Assembly: GCA_012972825.1 (NCBI GenBank)
Contig: JABDHL010000056.1
Location: 1 to 64,000, forward strand
DNA from: Chlorobiaceae bacterium
Lineage (GTDB): Bacteria > Bacteroidota > Chlorobiia > Chlorobiales > Chlorobiaceae
Reading direction: 5' to 3'
DNA: 64,000 nucleotides
The notes beneath the pieces were generated by a model that saw only the letters and a program-made list of their open reading frames with translations, was not told the DNA's origin and did not search any database. Position 1 is the first letter of the stretch. The number at the start of each line of letters is the position of its first letter. Made by a program: the position numbers and the translations under genes. Below, piece by piece: positions 1 to 7,411 of the stretch.

Positions 1-64
1 CAGTATTGATATTTCCGCTGTATGGCATTCCATACCAAGGCATATCATTGGTAAGGTATCATAA

Positions 65-202
65 CTATTCCAATTCTGAAAATCCGGGCTGTATCAACTC
101 CAGTCGAATAAAGACCTGAGATGCAAAGGGCGCCCAAACACGAAAAATCGGGCCGCCTTCGTAAAAAGATGCACCCAGATTAGGTTTGAGCGAAGAAGGC
201 AT
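65..202 (-). pseudogene. Remnant of GH13-type glucan branching enzyme / alpha-amylase N-terminus
   Basis: Reading the minus strand from the ATG at 202 gives 45 residues before a TAG at 65-67. The segment NLGASFYEGGPIFRVWAPFA matches the N-terminal beta-sandwich (CBM48-like) of branching enzymes and related GH13 proteins, where a 'LGA..YEGG..FRVWAP.A..V' pattern precedes the glucan-binding part. After about residue 31 the frame loses the pattern; another frame further on reads FQNWNSYDTLP, resembling the usual 'DFNNWN' step, so small frameshifts are likely. The rest of the gene is absent or lies beyond the left edge of the window. The family match is fairly clear, the pseudogene state is inferred. 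Confidence 0.45.
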
Positions 203-412
203 TGTTGAATTATCCCATATATACGTTCAGTATGTATTAAAATTGAAGCTCGGTTGATTCGATAATTCTTTCGCATACGATACAGAAACAAATAGTCCAA
301 TTATCAGTTAAGTCTCCCGATCTCAATCAGGTTGGGACTCGGCGCCAAATCTGTTGGTGTAACAAACCCGTGACAGCAAGATTGATGAGGTCAGTTTTAT
401 GTGAAGCGATAA

Positions 413-535
413 TTAAATGCAAATACATCCTGATATGATGTGTAAAAATGTTACGACTCTTGAGTAGCTGACATAGCAGTTAAACTTCTCGACGTCTAGC
501 TGAGCGCCATAATCGGGGTCGTCATATGATAATCC
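413..535 (-). pseudogene. Unidentified protein-like fragment
   Basis: An open frame of about 40 codons on the minus strand reads YDDPDYGAQLDVEKFN followed by a hydrophobic tail and stops at 413-415. It has no convincing start codon: an ATG nearby at 525 is in another frame and stops after nine codons. The composition looks protein-like, but I do not recognise the family. It sits in a decayed stretch and may be a gene remnant. Confidence 0.2.
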
Positions 536-608
536 CCCTTTTTCAGAAATGACTATTATTATAAAACCTTTAAAAACATGTAATAAACAGTAATGAAAGT
601 ACCAAAAA

Positions 609-740
609 TCATTCTGTTTTTGTTTTCCTGATCAGATAACGACCCTTTTCGCGACTATCAGTGTCCAGTTCATTGATCGCCTCTAACAAGTCGTCGTTTT
701 TTTGTACATAAAACAGCTTGAAATAGTCAATGGGATACAT
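609..740 (-). CDS. Small hypothetical ORF (43 aa), possibly a remnant
   Basis: A minus-strand ORF of 43 codons runs from the ATG at 740 to a TGA at 609. The product begins MYPIDYFKLFYVQKNDDLLE and is charged and soluble, with an acidic, probably helical middle and a basic C-terminus (RKTKTE). No clear Shine-Dalgarno sequence precedes it, and I do not recognise the family. It could be a short real gene or the surviving part of a longer one. Confidence 0.25.
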   Translation of the reverse strand: MYPIDYFKLFYVQKNDDLLEAINELDTDSREKGRYLIRKTKTE

Positions 741-773
741 AGTTTTTTTATATTTACTTGTTTTTAGCTATTA

Positions 774-800
774 TTGACATGTGTGTATTAACGCTATGCT
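774..800 (+). promoter_or_regulatory. Candidate sigma-70-type promoter for the 839 gene
   Basis: TTGACA at 774-779 and TATGCT at 795-800 are separated by 15 bases, shorter than the usual 17. They lie 39 bases upstream of the start codon at 839. The -35 box is a perfect consensus; the short spacer lowers confidence. Confidence 0.4.
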
Positions 801-838
801 TTCAAGTTTTTTTCAGCCACCAATTAACATATTGAACA

Positions 839-1435
839 ATGAAAAAGCTTCTTCTTCTGTTGTGTGCCGTTCTCTCCTTTGGTGTGTTTACAGCGCCTGC
901 CTATGCATACGATTCTTACGTAAGTGGCAATGTTGGATGGACATTATCAAATGATCTTAACTTTAAAGATACAAATGACCATATCGTGATACAACTACCC
1001 CTCAAGAGAGGCGTGAGTGTTCTGGGTGCTATTGGTTCAAGAGCTGAAAATGTCAGGCTTGAAGGTGAACTAGGTTATCAAACGAGAGATTTAAACTTAG
1101 CCGGCTTGAATGGAAAGTGGGAAATTGTTTCAGTGTTAGCAAACGGCTATTATGATTTTTATACAGAGGGTATTCAACCATACGTTACTGCAGGGATAGG
1201 GGCTGGCAGGATAACTCTCACTGATTTTTTCGCTGGAGGATATCAGTATAACTGGGACGGTACTACAAAATTAGCTTATCAATTAGGTGCCGGCATCGCA
1301 ATTCCGCTAAACAATAAAATTTCGCTTGATGCGCGATATCGGTATTTTGTGTTGAGCGATGTTACTAATGGAAATATAATTAAATATACCCCGGCAATCA
1401 GCTCCGTTCTGATTGGTTTGAGGTTCGGATTGTAG
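839..1435 (+). CDS. Outer-membrane beta-barrel protein (OmpW/OmpA-barrel-like)
   Basis: The 198-residue product has a clear Sec signal peptide (MKKLLLLLCAVLSFGVFTAP, cleavage near AYA). The mature part is rich in alternating hydrophobic/aromatic strands and turns: GNVGWTLSNDLNF near the start, RLEGELGYQ, YVTAGIGAG, AYQLGAGIAIPL, SLDARYRYF and a C-terminal VLIGLRFGL that ends in a hydrophobic residue, as barrel strands do. This is the small 8-strand barrel layout of 'outer membrane protein beta-barrel domain' proteins. The precise function is unknown. It is monocistronic, with its own promoter-like sequence upstream and a hairpin downstream. It is the only intact gene in the first 2 kb. Confidence 0.75.
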   Translation: MKKLLLLLCAVLSFGVFTAPAYAYDSYVSGNVGWTLSNDLNFKDTNDHIVIQLPLKRGVSVLGAIGSRAENVRLEGELGYQTRDLNLAGLNGKWEIVSVLANGYYDFYTEGIQPYVTAGIGAGRITLTDFFAGGYQYNWDGTTKLAYQLGAGIAIPLNNKISLDARYRYFVLSDVTNGNIIKYTPAISSVLIGLRFGL

Positions 1436-1445
1436 CTGTAACGTT

Positions 1446-1480
1446 AACAAGGGCTGTCTGAAAAGGCGGCCCTTGTTGTT
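1446..1480 (+). terminator. Intrinsic terminator-like hairpin after the 839 gene
   Basis: AACAAGGGC at 1446-1454 pairs perfectly with GCCCTTGTT at 1469-1477. A T-containing stretch (GTTAAGTT) follows. It begins 11 bases after the stop codon of the beta-barrel gene. Confidence 0.7.
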
Positions 1481-1834
1481 AAGTTAAAAGTAATATTTGC
1501 TGTTAGAGATCCAGTTTAGCATGAACAAGGCCCCCCCTTGATGAGTCTCCAAATGTTGCGTTTTAGAACGTTCTAAGCAGCAATTGTTTCCTAAATTCCC
1601 TTGATAAATTTTACGCCTTCAAAAACTTTGACAATCAGCTTGTGTCCAAGTAATCTCTGCCATCGCAACTGAGCTCTCTCAGCCAATATGAACACCATTG
1701 CCAACGTCGTTACCATGGTTCAAGTTGTCATAGAAAAACAGACCGGTTTGATGTCAGCACACTGATTAAGGCCATCATGATTCATCATAGCCTGAAGATG
1801 AGTGGAAACGGTTTTTTCTCATAAATAAAGAATT
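1481..1834. other. Decayed intergenic stretch upstream of the lipid cluster
   Basis: Apart from the transposase remnant, this stretch has no intact gene. A plus-strand frame around 1731-1824 reads DRFDVSTLIKAIMIHHSLKM and stops, which looks like another gene fragment that I cannot name. Together with the remnants on either side it marks a site of past rearrangement next to the lipid cluster. Confidence 0.3.
1591..1716 (-). pseudogene. Transposase C-terminal remnant (IS4-like)
   Basis: A 41-codon minus-strand frame ends in RAQLRWQRLLGHKLIVKVFE then GVKFIKGI-stop. A C-terminus of this kind (basic 'RW.RL..' followed by a 'GV.F..GI' end) is typical of DDE transposases of the IS4 group. Upstream the frame is closed by stop codons, so only the 3' end of the element survives. 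Terminal inverted repeats could not be identified. The family assignment is from memory of the motif. Confidence 0.4.
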
Positions 1835-1863
1835 TTGACAGTTCTTTAAATCTTTATTATATA
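1835..1863 (+). promoter_or_regulatory. Strong sigma-70-type promoter upstream of the lipid cluster
   Basis: TTGACA at 1835-1840 is followed by exactly 17 bases and TATATA at 1858-1863. Both spacing and boxes are near consensus. Transcription would start near 1870 and cross the truncated Hsp20 codons into acpS at 1988. No other obvious promoter lies between here and acpS. Confidence 0.55.
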
Positions 1864-1874
1864 TATATTTCGTT

Positions 1875-1900
1875 ATGACAGGAACAGGAAATACTGTCAT
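1875..1900. promoter_or_regulatory. Inverted repeat just downstream of the cluster promoter
   Basis: ATGACAG at 1875-1881 and CTGTCAT at 1894-1900 form a perfect 7-bp inverted repeat separated by 12 bases. It lies at about +5 to +30 of the predicted transcript. It could be an operator or a leader hairpin. ATGAC/GTCAT-type repeats also occur upstream of the intact hsp20 at 23588, so it may be a heat-shock-regulator site left over from the lost hsp20 gene. That link is an inference. Confidence 0.3.
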
Positions 1901-1973
1901 GTCACTTACACTTTTTAAAGGGGATCCTCTGACGCTCGTTGAAGAGGTTATAATCAGAACATTTAATCAGTAA
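1899..1973 (+). pseudogene. Truncated Hsp20 N-terminus (24 codons)
   Basis: A 24-codon ORF begins MSLTLFKGDPLTLVEEV. The start of the Hsp20 gene at 63667 reads MGLTLYGKDPLKLFEDV, so 17 codons align almost gap-free with conserved 'LTL..-DPL-L-E-V'. After that the sequence diverges and stops at 1971-1973. It is best read as the 5' end of a lost small heat-shock gene whose promoter is now joined to the acpS cluster. It could also be a translated leader. The resemblance is visible directly; the history is inferred. Confidence 0.45.
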
Positions 1974-1987
1974 AACGATCAACAGCT

Positions 1988-2362
1988 ATGTCAGGAGTTC
2001 AGGATATAGGATTGGATATAGTTGACGTTGATCGCATCAGGCTATCGTATCGGCGGTATGGTGATAAATTTCTGTTCAAAATTCTCACAGAAAACGAAAT
2101 TGCCAGCTGTAGAAAAAAAGGTGATATGATTCAAAGTGTTGCAGCAAGGTTTGCGGCCAAAGAGGCTCTTTCAAAAGCCTTGGGATGCGGTATAAGCAAC
2201 AAATTCAACTGGCATAGTGTTGAAATTCTTAACACCTTGAATGGGAAACCATTTGTCAGAGTAATCGATAATTCGTGCACACTGAAAAACGCATCGATCA
2301 AAATTTCGCTTTCTCATGACAAGCGGTATGCAGCTTCTGTAGCGATGGTTTCGTTTCCGTAA
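1988..2362 (+). CDS. acpS: Holo-[acyl-carrier-protein] synthase
   Basis: The 124-residue product matches the AcpS family in length and motifs. It would transfer 4'-phosphopantetheine from CoA to the serine of ACP. IGLDIVDVDRI near the N-terminus holds the Mg-binding Asp (D10), and FAAKEALSKALG holds the second conserved acidic residue (E59). The C-terminal ISLSHDKRYAAS matches the family's 'SLSH...YA.A' end. It is the first gene of the lipid cluster and probably primes the ACP at 3614. If the genome has another acpS this is a dedicated copy; if not, it serves both systems. Confidence 0.85.
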   Translation: MSGVQDIGLDIVDVDRIRLSYRRYGDKFLFKILTENEIASCRKKGDMIQSVAARFAAKEALSKALGCGISNKFNWHSVEILNTLNGKPFVRVIDNSCTLKNASIKISLSHDKRYAASVAMVSFP

Positions 2363-2426
2363 TGCTTGATACGCACTGATTTTAAGTGTTTCAAAGATAT
2401 TTGTCAATATTTCTAACTTGAGATAA

Positions 2427-2870
2427 ATGCGATGGTTATTGATTGATAAAATTCTGGAAATGGAGCCGGGCAAAAAAGCAGTTGCTGTCAAGTGCTTCTC
2501 GCGTTCAGAGCTATTTTTTATGGATCACTTTCCCGAATATCCTATCGTTCCTGGTGTGTTGCAGATTGAAATGATTGCTCAACTCGCTGGTAAATGCCTT
2601 ATGGCGAATGCTCCCCTTTTTCTTCCAGTACTTACTTCGGTAAAGAGCGCAAAGTTCAGAAAAGCGATTCAGCCGGGTGACAAGGCTTTTATTTATACTG
2701 AGGTCGCAAAACGTCCATCTTTTGCAACGGCAATCGGTCGGGTTGAAGTTGATGGCATTCATATTTCTTCGGCTGAGGTCATGTTTGGGTATATACCTAT
2801 TCCTGAGAACATGCGCTTCAAAGCTGCAGGTAATTCTGTTACAGGGAACACAACCACTGAAGGAATATGA
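2427..2870 (+). CDS. FabZ-like 3-hydroxyacyl-ACP dehydratase
   Basis: This 147-residue hot-dog-fold protein resembles FabZ. The signature HFPEYPIVPGVLQIEMIAQ carries the catalytic His (H34) and, 14 residues later, the catalytic Glu (E48), the same spacing as in FabZ. The N-terminus (RWLLIDKILEME) matches the usual 'R.PFL.VDRILE' opening. It would dehydrate 3-hydroxyacyl-ACP to the trans-2-enoyl-ACP. The start is the ATG at 2427, with a poor ribosome-binding site. The stop overlaps the next start (ATGA), indicating translational coupling with the 2867 gene. Confidence 0.8.
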   Translation: MRWLLIDKILEMEPGKKAVAVKCFSRSELFFMDHFPEYPIVPGVLQIEMIAQLAGKCLMANAPLFLPVLTSVKSAKFRKAIQPGDKAFIYTEVAKRPSFATAIGRVEVDGIHISSAEVMFGYIPIPENMRFKAAGNSVTGNTTTEGI

Positions 2871-3613
2871 GCAACATTCTCTGGAGTTCTACCCTTGTTC
2901 CAAGCGCTCATGTCGCAGCGAAACCTTATACCTCTGACTATTACGGGGAATCACTGAGGGTTCCATTGACAAAAACTCTTGCTTTAGAAGAGAGAACAGC
3001 CCCTCTTCCTGACCGGAAGGTTTACCGCTCTATGAGCAGGGCTGGCGTTCTCCTCTCAGTTGTATGTCTTGATGGTCAGCAGGTCATACAGCCTTTTCTT
3101 GATAAATCTCCCTTCTGCATCGGAATATATGCAGCTCTTGAAAATGGGCCTGTAGATCTTAAATCAACTCTTGAAATGATTGATGTTTCGCGGGAGGACT
3201 TTGCGGAACAATACAAAAAGCATCGTAATCCTAAAATGTTTTTGATGCAGTTACCCAATCTGGCTGCAGCTCAGATGGGAATATTTCTTGGCATTCTCGG
3301 ACCACTCAATGTATACAACAGTTCTACTTACGGGAGCATTCATGCGCTTGAGCATGCTGAAATGGATCTTCATGAGGGGAGAGTTGATGCTGCCCTCGTT
3401 TGCAGCGCATTCAGTTTTGAAAATCCACTTATTCTTGAGCGAATAAGGCGGCAGACTTTACAAGATCGAATCCTTTGCGAGGGGGCTGCTGCGCTGGTTT
3501 TGACTGCTGACGGCAAACACTCTGACTGGAAAGATTTCGACTATAATACTACCGAGTCATATTACGGCATCAGTCACCAGATCATCACTCAAATACAAAA
3601 AAAGGGGGAATAA
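2867..3613 (+). CDS. Beta-ketoacyl synthase-like chain length factor (no catalytic Cys)
   Basis: The 248-residue product corresponds only to the N-terminal half of a ketosynthase, as in the short Ketoacyl-synt_2 (PF13723) group seen in aryl polyene and flexirubin clusters. The nucleophile region reads NSSTYGSIHALEHAEMDL. Aligned with 'NTACASSLHA' of active enzymes, the Cys is replaced by Thr154. The following GRVDAALVCSAFSFEN matches the strand after the active-site helix. It is probably a non-catalytic partner of the ketosynthase at 3913, setting chain length or starter choice. It overlaps the upstream dehydratase by 4 bases, and its stop directly abuts the ACP start. Confidence 0.7.
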   Translation: MSNILWSSTLVPSAHVAAKPYTSDYYGESLRVPLTKTLALEERTAPLPDRKVYRSMSRAGVLLSVVCLDGQQVIQPFLDKSPFCIGIYAALENGPVDLKSTLEMIDVSREDFAEQYKKHRNPKMFLMQLPNLAAAQMGIFLGILGPLNVYNSSTYGSIHALEHAEMDLHEGRVDAALVCSAFSFENPLILERIRRQTLQDRILCEGAAALVLTADGKHSDWKDFDYNTTESYYGISHQIITQIQKKGE

Positions 3614-3910
3614 ATGTTATCGGAAAAAGAACTGTTCGAAAAGATTGAGGAAGCAATTTGCGTTGTTCTGAATGCACCAGAAGGCGAAATCAAAAAGGAA
3701 AGTATGTTTAAGGCTGACCTTGATGCAGAGAGCATTGATTTTCTTGATATCAGTTATGAAATTGAGCAGCGAACCGGAGTTGCGCTAGACTTTAACGAGG
3801 CACTGCACTACATCACCGAAAAGAAAGGGGCCGATATTACCGATATTTCCGTAGGTGATGTTTTCGATTATATTATTAAAGTTCTCCAGCAAAAAAAGGA
3901 GAATAAATAA
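3614..3910 (+). CDS. Acyl carrier protein
   Basis: This acidic 98-residue protein has the ACP helix-II motif ADLDAESIDFLDISYEIE, with Ser40 as the phosphopantetheine site (ESID in place of the usual DSLD). It is slightly longer than typical FAS ACP (about 78 residues) because of an insertion (HYITEKKGADIT) before the last helix. It is flanked by a KS-like protein and a true KS and follows an acpS, so it is the carrier of this cluster. AAGGGGGA precedes the start. Confidence 0.85.
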   Translation: MLSEKELFEKIEEAICVVLNAPEGEIKKESMFKADLDAESIDFLDISYEIEQRTGVALDFNEALHYITEKKGADITDISVGDVFDYIIKVLQQKKENK

Positions 3911-3912
3911 CA

Positions 3913-5148
3913 ATGCCTGATGTCGTTGTTACCGGTTACGGTATCGTTTCTCCGATCGGATCTTCAATACCTGAATTCGAAAAACGCATGTTTGCCGGAG
4001 ATTCAGGGATTGTCGATGTAAGGGGATCGCTTGTGGGAAAAAACTTTCCCGTGCCGTTCGGAGGAGTTGTGGACAAGACAACGATTGCTTCAGCGGAGGA
4101 ATTAGGAGTACATCCCGGTGCTCACACCCAAGGTGGAAGATATGTAATACATTCTTTACAACAGATTCTTGAACATTTTCCGGCAAATTTGCCAATTGAC
4201 GGCATTGTCCAGGCAACCCCTGCAGGTATTTATTTTGATATTGTAATCGATTCGCTTAAAAATTATGATCCTGATACCTTTCTATGGAATGAGCTCAGGG
4301 CTGAATGGATTATTGAAATTATTGCTGATAAGCTTAAAAACAGAGGTCATGGGATTATCCCGCCCGAAAACCAGATCTGTGTTAATTCCGCATGTGCAGC
4401 TGGCAGTCAGGCAATCGGTCTGGGCTACCAATTGCTGAAATCCGGACGGATGAAAAGATGTCTTGCAAGCGCTGTTGACGCAGGAGGATGGGAAAGCCAG
4501 TTAATGAATTTTCATCTGCTTCATACACTTACGACAGATGATGTTCCTGCCCATACAGCAAGCAGGCCATTTTCTAAAAGCAGATCCGGTTTTGTAAAAG
4601 GTGAAGCTGCCGCACTACTGCTCCTTGAAACAAAAGAGGCAGCAGAAGAACACAATGCAACCATATTTGCAGAAGTCTGCGGTTATGCCTTCAACTCTGA
4701 CTCATATCGCTTGACTGATGGCAGGGACGATAATCTCTGTGTTGTCAAAGCTATGGAGGATGCTATTCTCGATGCGGGTATTGAGAAAAAAGCGATCAGG
4801 TATATAAACGCTCATGGCACATCGACTCTGCTCAATGACCGACTTGAGACACAAGCCATAAAAAAAGTATTTGGTGAAAATGCTTACCAAATTCCCGTAA
4901 GTTCATTGAAATCTCAGATTGGCCACTCGACAGTTGCTGCAGGTGCGGTTGAAGCTATAGCCTGCATTCTTATGCTTCAGCGTCAAAAAATTGCCCCTAC
5001 AATTAATTTGACTGACCCCGATCCTGAATGTGACCTCGATTATGTACCGGAAGGAAGCAGAAATATAACGTTAGATTATCTGCTCAGCAACAGTTTTGGT
5101 TTTGGAGGTCAAAACGCATGTCTTGTGCTTAAAAAAGGAACTGGCTGA
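3913..5148 (+). CDS. Beta-ketoacyl-ACP synthase (FabF-like)
   Basis: A full-length (411 residues) condensing enzyme with an intact Cys-His-His triad: C161 in VNSACAAGSQ, H301 in NAHGTST and H338 in KSQIGHSTVAAG. The C-terminal NSFGFGGQNACLVL is typical of FabF and type II PKS ketosynthases. It would elongate ACP-bound chains with malonyl-ACP. The N-terminal 150 residues differ noticeably from housekeeping FabF, suggesting a specialised substrate. A good ribosome-binding site (AAAGGAG) lies about 10 bases upstream. It is likely to pair with the Cys-less homologue at 2867. Confidence 0.88.
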   Translation: MPDVVVTGYGIVSPIGSSIPEFEKRMFAGDSGIVDVRGSLVGKNFPVPFGGVVDKTTIASAEELGVHPGAHTQGGRYVIHSLQQILEHFPANLPIDGIVQATPAGIYFDIVIDSLKNYDPDTFLWNELRAEWIIEIIADKLKNRGHGIIPPENQICVNSACAAGSQAIGLGYQLLKSGRMKRCLASAVDAGGWESQLMNFHLLHTLTTDDVPAHTASRPFSKSRSGFVKGEAAALLLLETKEAAEEHNATIFAEVCGYAFNSDSYRLTDGRDDNLCVVKAMEDAILDAGIEKKAIRYINAHGTSTLLNDRLETQAIKKVFGENAYQIPVSSLKSQIGHSTVAAGAVEAIACILMLQRQKIAPTINLTDPDPECDLDYVPEGSRNITLDYLLSNSFGFGGQNACLVLKKGTG

Positions 5149-5151
5149 TTG

Positions 5152-5916
5152 ATGGAAAAACGTCTTGTCTTGATTACTGGCGGAACATCAGGTATTGGAT
5201 TTGGCGCGGCAAAAGCACTGGCAGGAACCTGTGATCTGGCGCTTGGCTATGCTTCCAATCATGAACGGGCTCAGATAGCAAAAGAAGCATTGCTTGAGCA
5301 GGGATGCAAGGTTAACATATTCTCACAACATCTTGCTGGCTATAAAGATGCTAAAATGCTCTTTGACACTGTTGTCAACTCTTTCGGAAAACCACCTGAA
5401 ATACTGATTAATTCATCAGGACAAATAAAGGACGGTTTTTTTTTACAGACTGATTTTTCGATTCATGAAAAGCTTATTCATGAACATCTTATCGTGACGA
5501 TGGCTATGTGCCAGCTGGCTTTGAAATCGATGTATGGAAAACGGTACGGAAGAATTGTCAACCTCAGCTCAATAAGCGGATTCTATGCAAAACGCGGGCA
5601 GGTAAACTATGCTGCCGCTAAAGCAGGGATCATCGGTTTTACCAAAACATTAGCCCTTGAGGTTGCCCACCGCGGCATTACCGTCAATACAGTTGCCCCC
5701 GGGCTGATAAAAACTCCTATGACATCGCATATTGTACAATATCTTGAAAATAGTTCGGGCAAGGAAATCGGCAGGCACATCCCTGCCGGTTTTATCGGCG
5801 AACCAGGTGATATAGGGCCACTTATTGCTTTTCTGTGTTCTGATGACGCTCGTTACATAACTGGTACTCTTTTAACCGTTGACGGAGGATGTTCTTTAGG
5901 AGACAGCGGAATATGA
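5152..5916 (+). CDS. FabG-like 3-oxoacyl-ACP reductase (SDR)
   Basis: A classical short-chain dehydrogenase of 254 residues. It has a TGGTSGIG cofactor loop at residues 9-16, the catalytic Ser140, and the Y153-x3-K157 pair in VNYAAAKAG. The C-terminal DDARYITGTLLTVDGG is typical of FabG. It would reduce 3-oxoacyl-ACP with NADPH. A TTG immediately upstream at 5149 is an alternative start. Its stop overlaps the next gene's ATG. Confidence 0.85.
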   Translation: MEKRLVLITGGTSGIGFGAAKALAGTCDLALGYASNHERAQIAKEALLEQGCKVNIFSQHLAGYKDAKMLFDTVVNSFGKPPEILINSSGQIKDGFFLQTDFSIHEKLIHEHLIVTMAMCQLALKSMYGKRYGRIVNLSSISGFYAKRGQVNYAAAKAGIIGFTKTLALEVAHRGITVNTVAPGLIKTPMTSHIVQYLENSSGKEIGRHIPAGFIGEPGDIGPLIAFLCSDDARYITGTLLTVDGGCSLGDSGI

Positions 5917-6665
5917 AACATTTGCAGAACAAAACAGCTGTGGTGACAGGAGGAACAAGAGGTATCGGCAGAGCTGTATCGCTTACCCTTGCTGAATGCG
6001 GGGCTAATGTTTATGCTCTTTATGCGAGAAGTCGTAAAAATGCCGATTCACTGGAAAAGGAAGCTGATTCAAGAGGGCTGCATATTACCTCTATAAGAGG
6101 AGACCTCTCTCATGAAGAGAGTTATACCTATACGGTAGAACAACTGAATAAAGCCTGTGATCGCATTGATATTCTGGTACACTGTGCAGCAAGCGGAGTA
6201 CACAGGAAAGCAATGGAACTTTCTGAAAAACATTTGAAATGGACATTTGAGATCAACTTCTTTGCTGTGCACAAGTTGACCAGAGAGCTTGTCGGAAAAA
6301 TGGGTAGAGGGGGCAGGATCATCGGTATCACTTCTCCAGGGGGCACCCATGTTATTCCCAATTATGCAGCAGTCGGTTCTACTAAAGGTGCAATGGAGGC
6401 TTTGTTCCGTCACTATGCCCGTGAGCTTGCTCCCGAAGGAATTACAGTGAACCTTGTCTGCCCGGGTCTGGTCATGACTGACGTTGTAATTGATGTACCG
6501 GAACTTGAAAAGCTTTTGAACATAACCCTTGAATATACTCCTTCAGGAGTACTGACAACCCCTGAGCAGGTTGCTGAAGTTGTGAAATTCCTTACAACTG
6601 ATGCCGCTGCCCAGATAGTGGGACAGACCATCGTTATTGATGGAGGCAAAGGATTATTGGCATAA
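5913..6665 (+). CDS. FabL-like enoyl-ACP reductase (atypical SDR)
   Basis: A 250-residue SDR with GGTRGIGR at the cofactor site. The catalytic region reads NYAAVGSTKGAMEAL, so Tyr151 and Lys158 are separated by six residues instead of the three of FabG. That Y-x6-K spacing marks the enoyl-ACP reductase III (FabL) group. Other stretches also agree with FabL: CAASGVHRKAMEL, RELAPEGITVN, and GQTIVIDGGKGLL at the end. It would reduce the enoyl double bond, giving saturated chains. The ATG at 5913 (AGGAGA upstream, 4-base overlap with the previous stop) is preferred over an upstream ATG at 5889. Housekeeping-type KR activity is less likely but possible. Confidence 0.65.
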   Translation: MKHLQNKTAVVTGGTRGIGRAVSLTLAECGANVYALYARSRKNADSLEKEADSRGLHITSIRGDLSHEESYTYTVEQLNKACDRIDILVHCAASGVHRKAMELSEKHLKWTFEINFFAVHKLTRELVGKMGRGGRIIGITSPGGTHVIPNYAAVGSTKGAMEALFRHYARELAPEGITVNLVCPGLVMTDVVIDVPELEKLLNITLEYTPSGVLTTPEQVAEVVKFLTTDAAAQIVGQTIVIDGGKGLLA

Positions 6666-6700
6666 CTGCCAGCAACGGTAAGTTTAAGAATGGACTGTAA

Positions 6701-7411
6701 ATGAATAACACAGTTATAGCAAGGCTGGTTGATGTATCAAAGTATTATGGCAATGGAGCCGCCCGTGTAAAAGCTCTGGACAGAGTCAATCTTTCTCTCT
6801 GTCGAGGTGATATCGTTGTGCTGGTTGGTCTTTCGGGAAGCGGCAAATCTACCCTGCTTCATCTTCTTGGCTGTATTGATAAACAAGATGAGGGAAACAT
6901 CATTATCGATGGAATTGATACATCATCGATGAGTCTTGAGAAACTGACTCCTCTAAGACTTCATAAAATCGGGTTTGTTTTCCAATCGTTTAATTTAATT
7001 CCAGTTCTTACGGCTTACGAGAATATTGAGCTTCCGCTTCTGTTCAAAGGTTTAGAAAAAAAGGCAATCAGTGAACGAATAGATGAAGTGCTGGAAGAAG
7101 TTGGTCTTCAGGACAGGAAAAATCACTATCCGAGAGAGATGTCGGGGGGGCAGCAACAGAGAGTTGCTATTGCAAGAGCGTTAGCAGGCAAGCCATCGAT
7201 TGTCCTGGCCGATGAACCAACAGCAAATCTTGACAGTAAAACAGGTGATGGAATTCTCGATATTCTCTTGAATCTGAACCAACAGAAAAAAAGCACACTG
7301 GTTATCTCTTCACATGATTCAGTCGTACTCGATCGGATTAAAAATGTCGTTCATATTCATGATGGAAAGGTATCAGTAGACACTGAACATTCACCCTGTC
7401 AGACATTATGA
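6701..7411 (+). CDS. LolD/MacB-type ABC transporter ATPase
   Basis: A 236-residue ATP-binding subunit. Walker A is GLSGSGKST (residues 43-51), the Q-loop region is FVFQSFNLIPVLTAYENIELP, the signature is MSGGQQQRVAIARAL, and Walker B is IVLADEPTANLD. The FNL-P-L-AYENIELPL pattern is characteristic of the LolD/MacB/FtsE group, whose partners extract lipids or lipoproteins from the inner membrane rather than pumping solutes across it. It is followed by a matching FtsX-type permease at 7668. Confidence 0.88.
   Translation: MNNTVIARLVDVSKYYGNGAARVKALDRVNLSLCRGDIVVLVGLSGSGKSTLLHLLGCIDKQDEGNIIIDGIDTSSMSLEKLTPLRLHKIGFVFQSFNLIPVLTAYENIELPLLFKGLEKKAISERIDEVLEEVGLQDRKNHYPREMSGGQQQRVAIARALAGKPSIVLADEPTANLDSKTGDGILDILLNLNQQKKSTLVISSHDSVVLDRIKNVVHIHDGKVSVDTEHSPCQTL

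Noticed and set aside
5889-5912. Earlier ATG at 5889 as the start of the FabL-like gene
   Set aside because: It would add eight residues (MFFRRQRN) that are the end of the previous gene read in another frame; AGGAGA and the ATGA overlap favour 5913.
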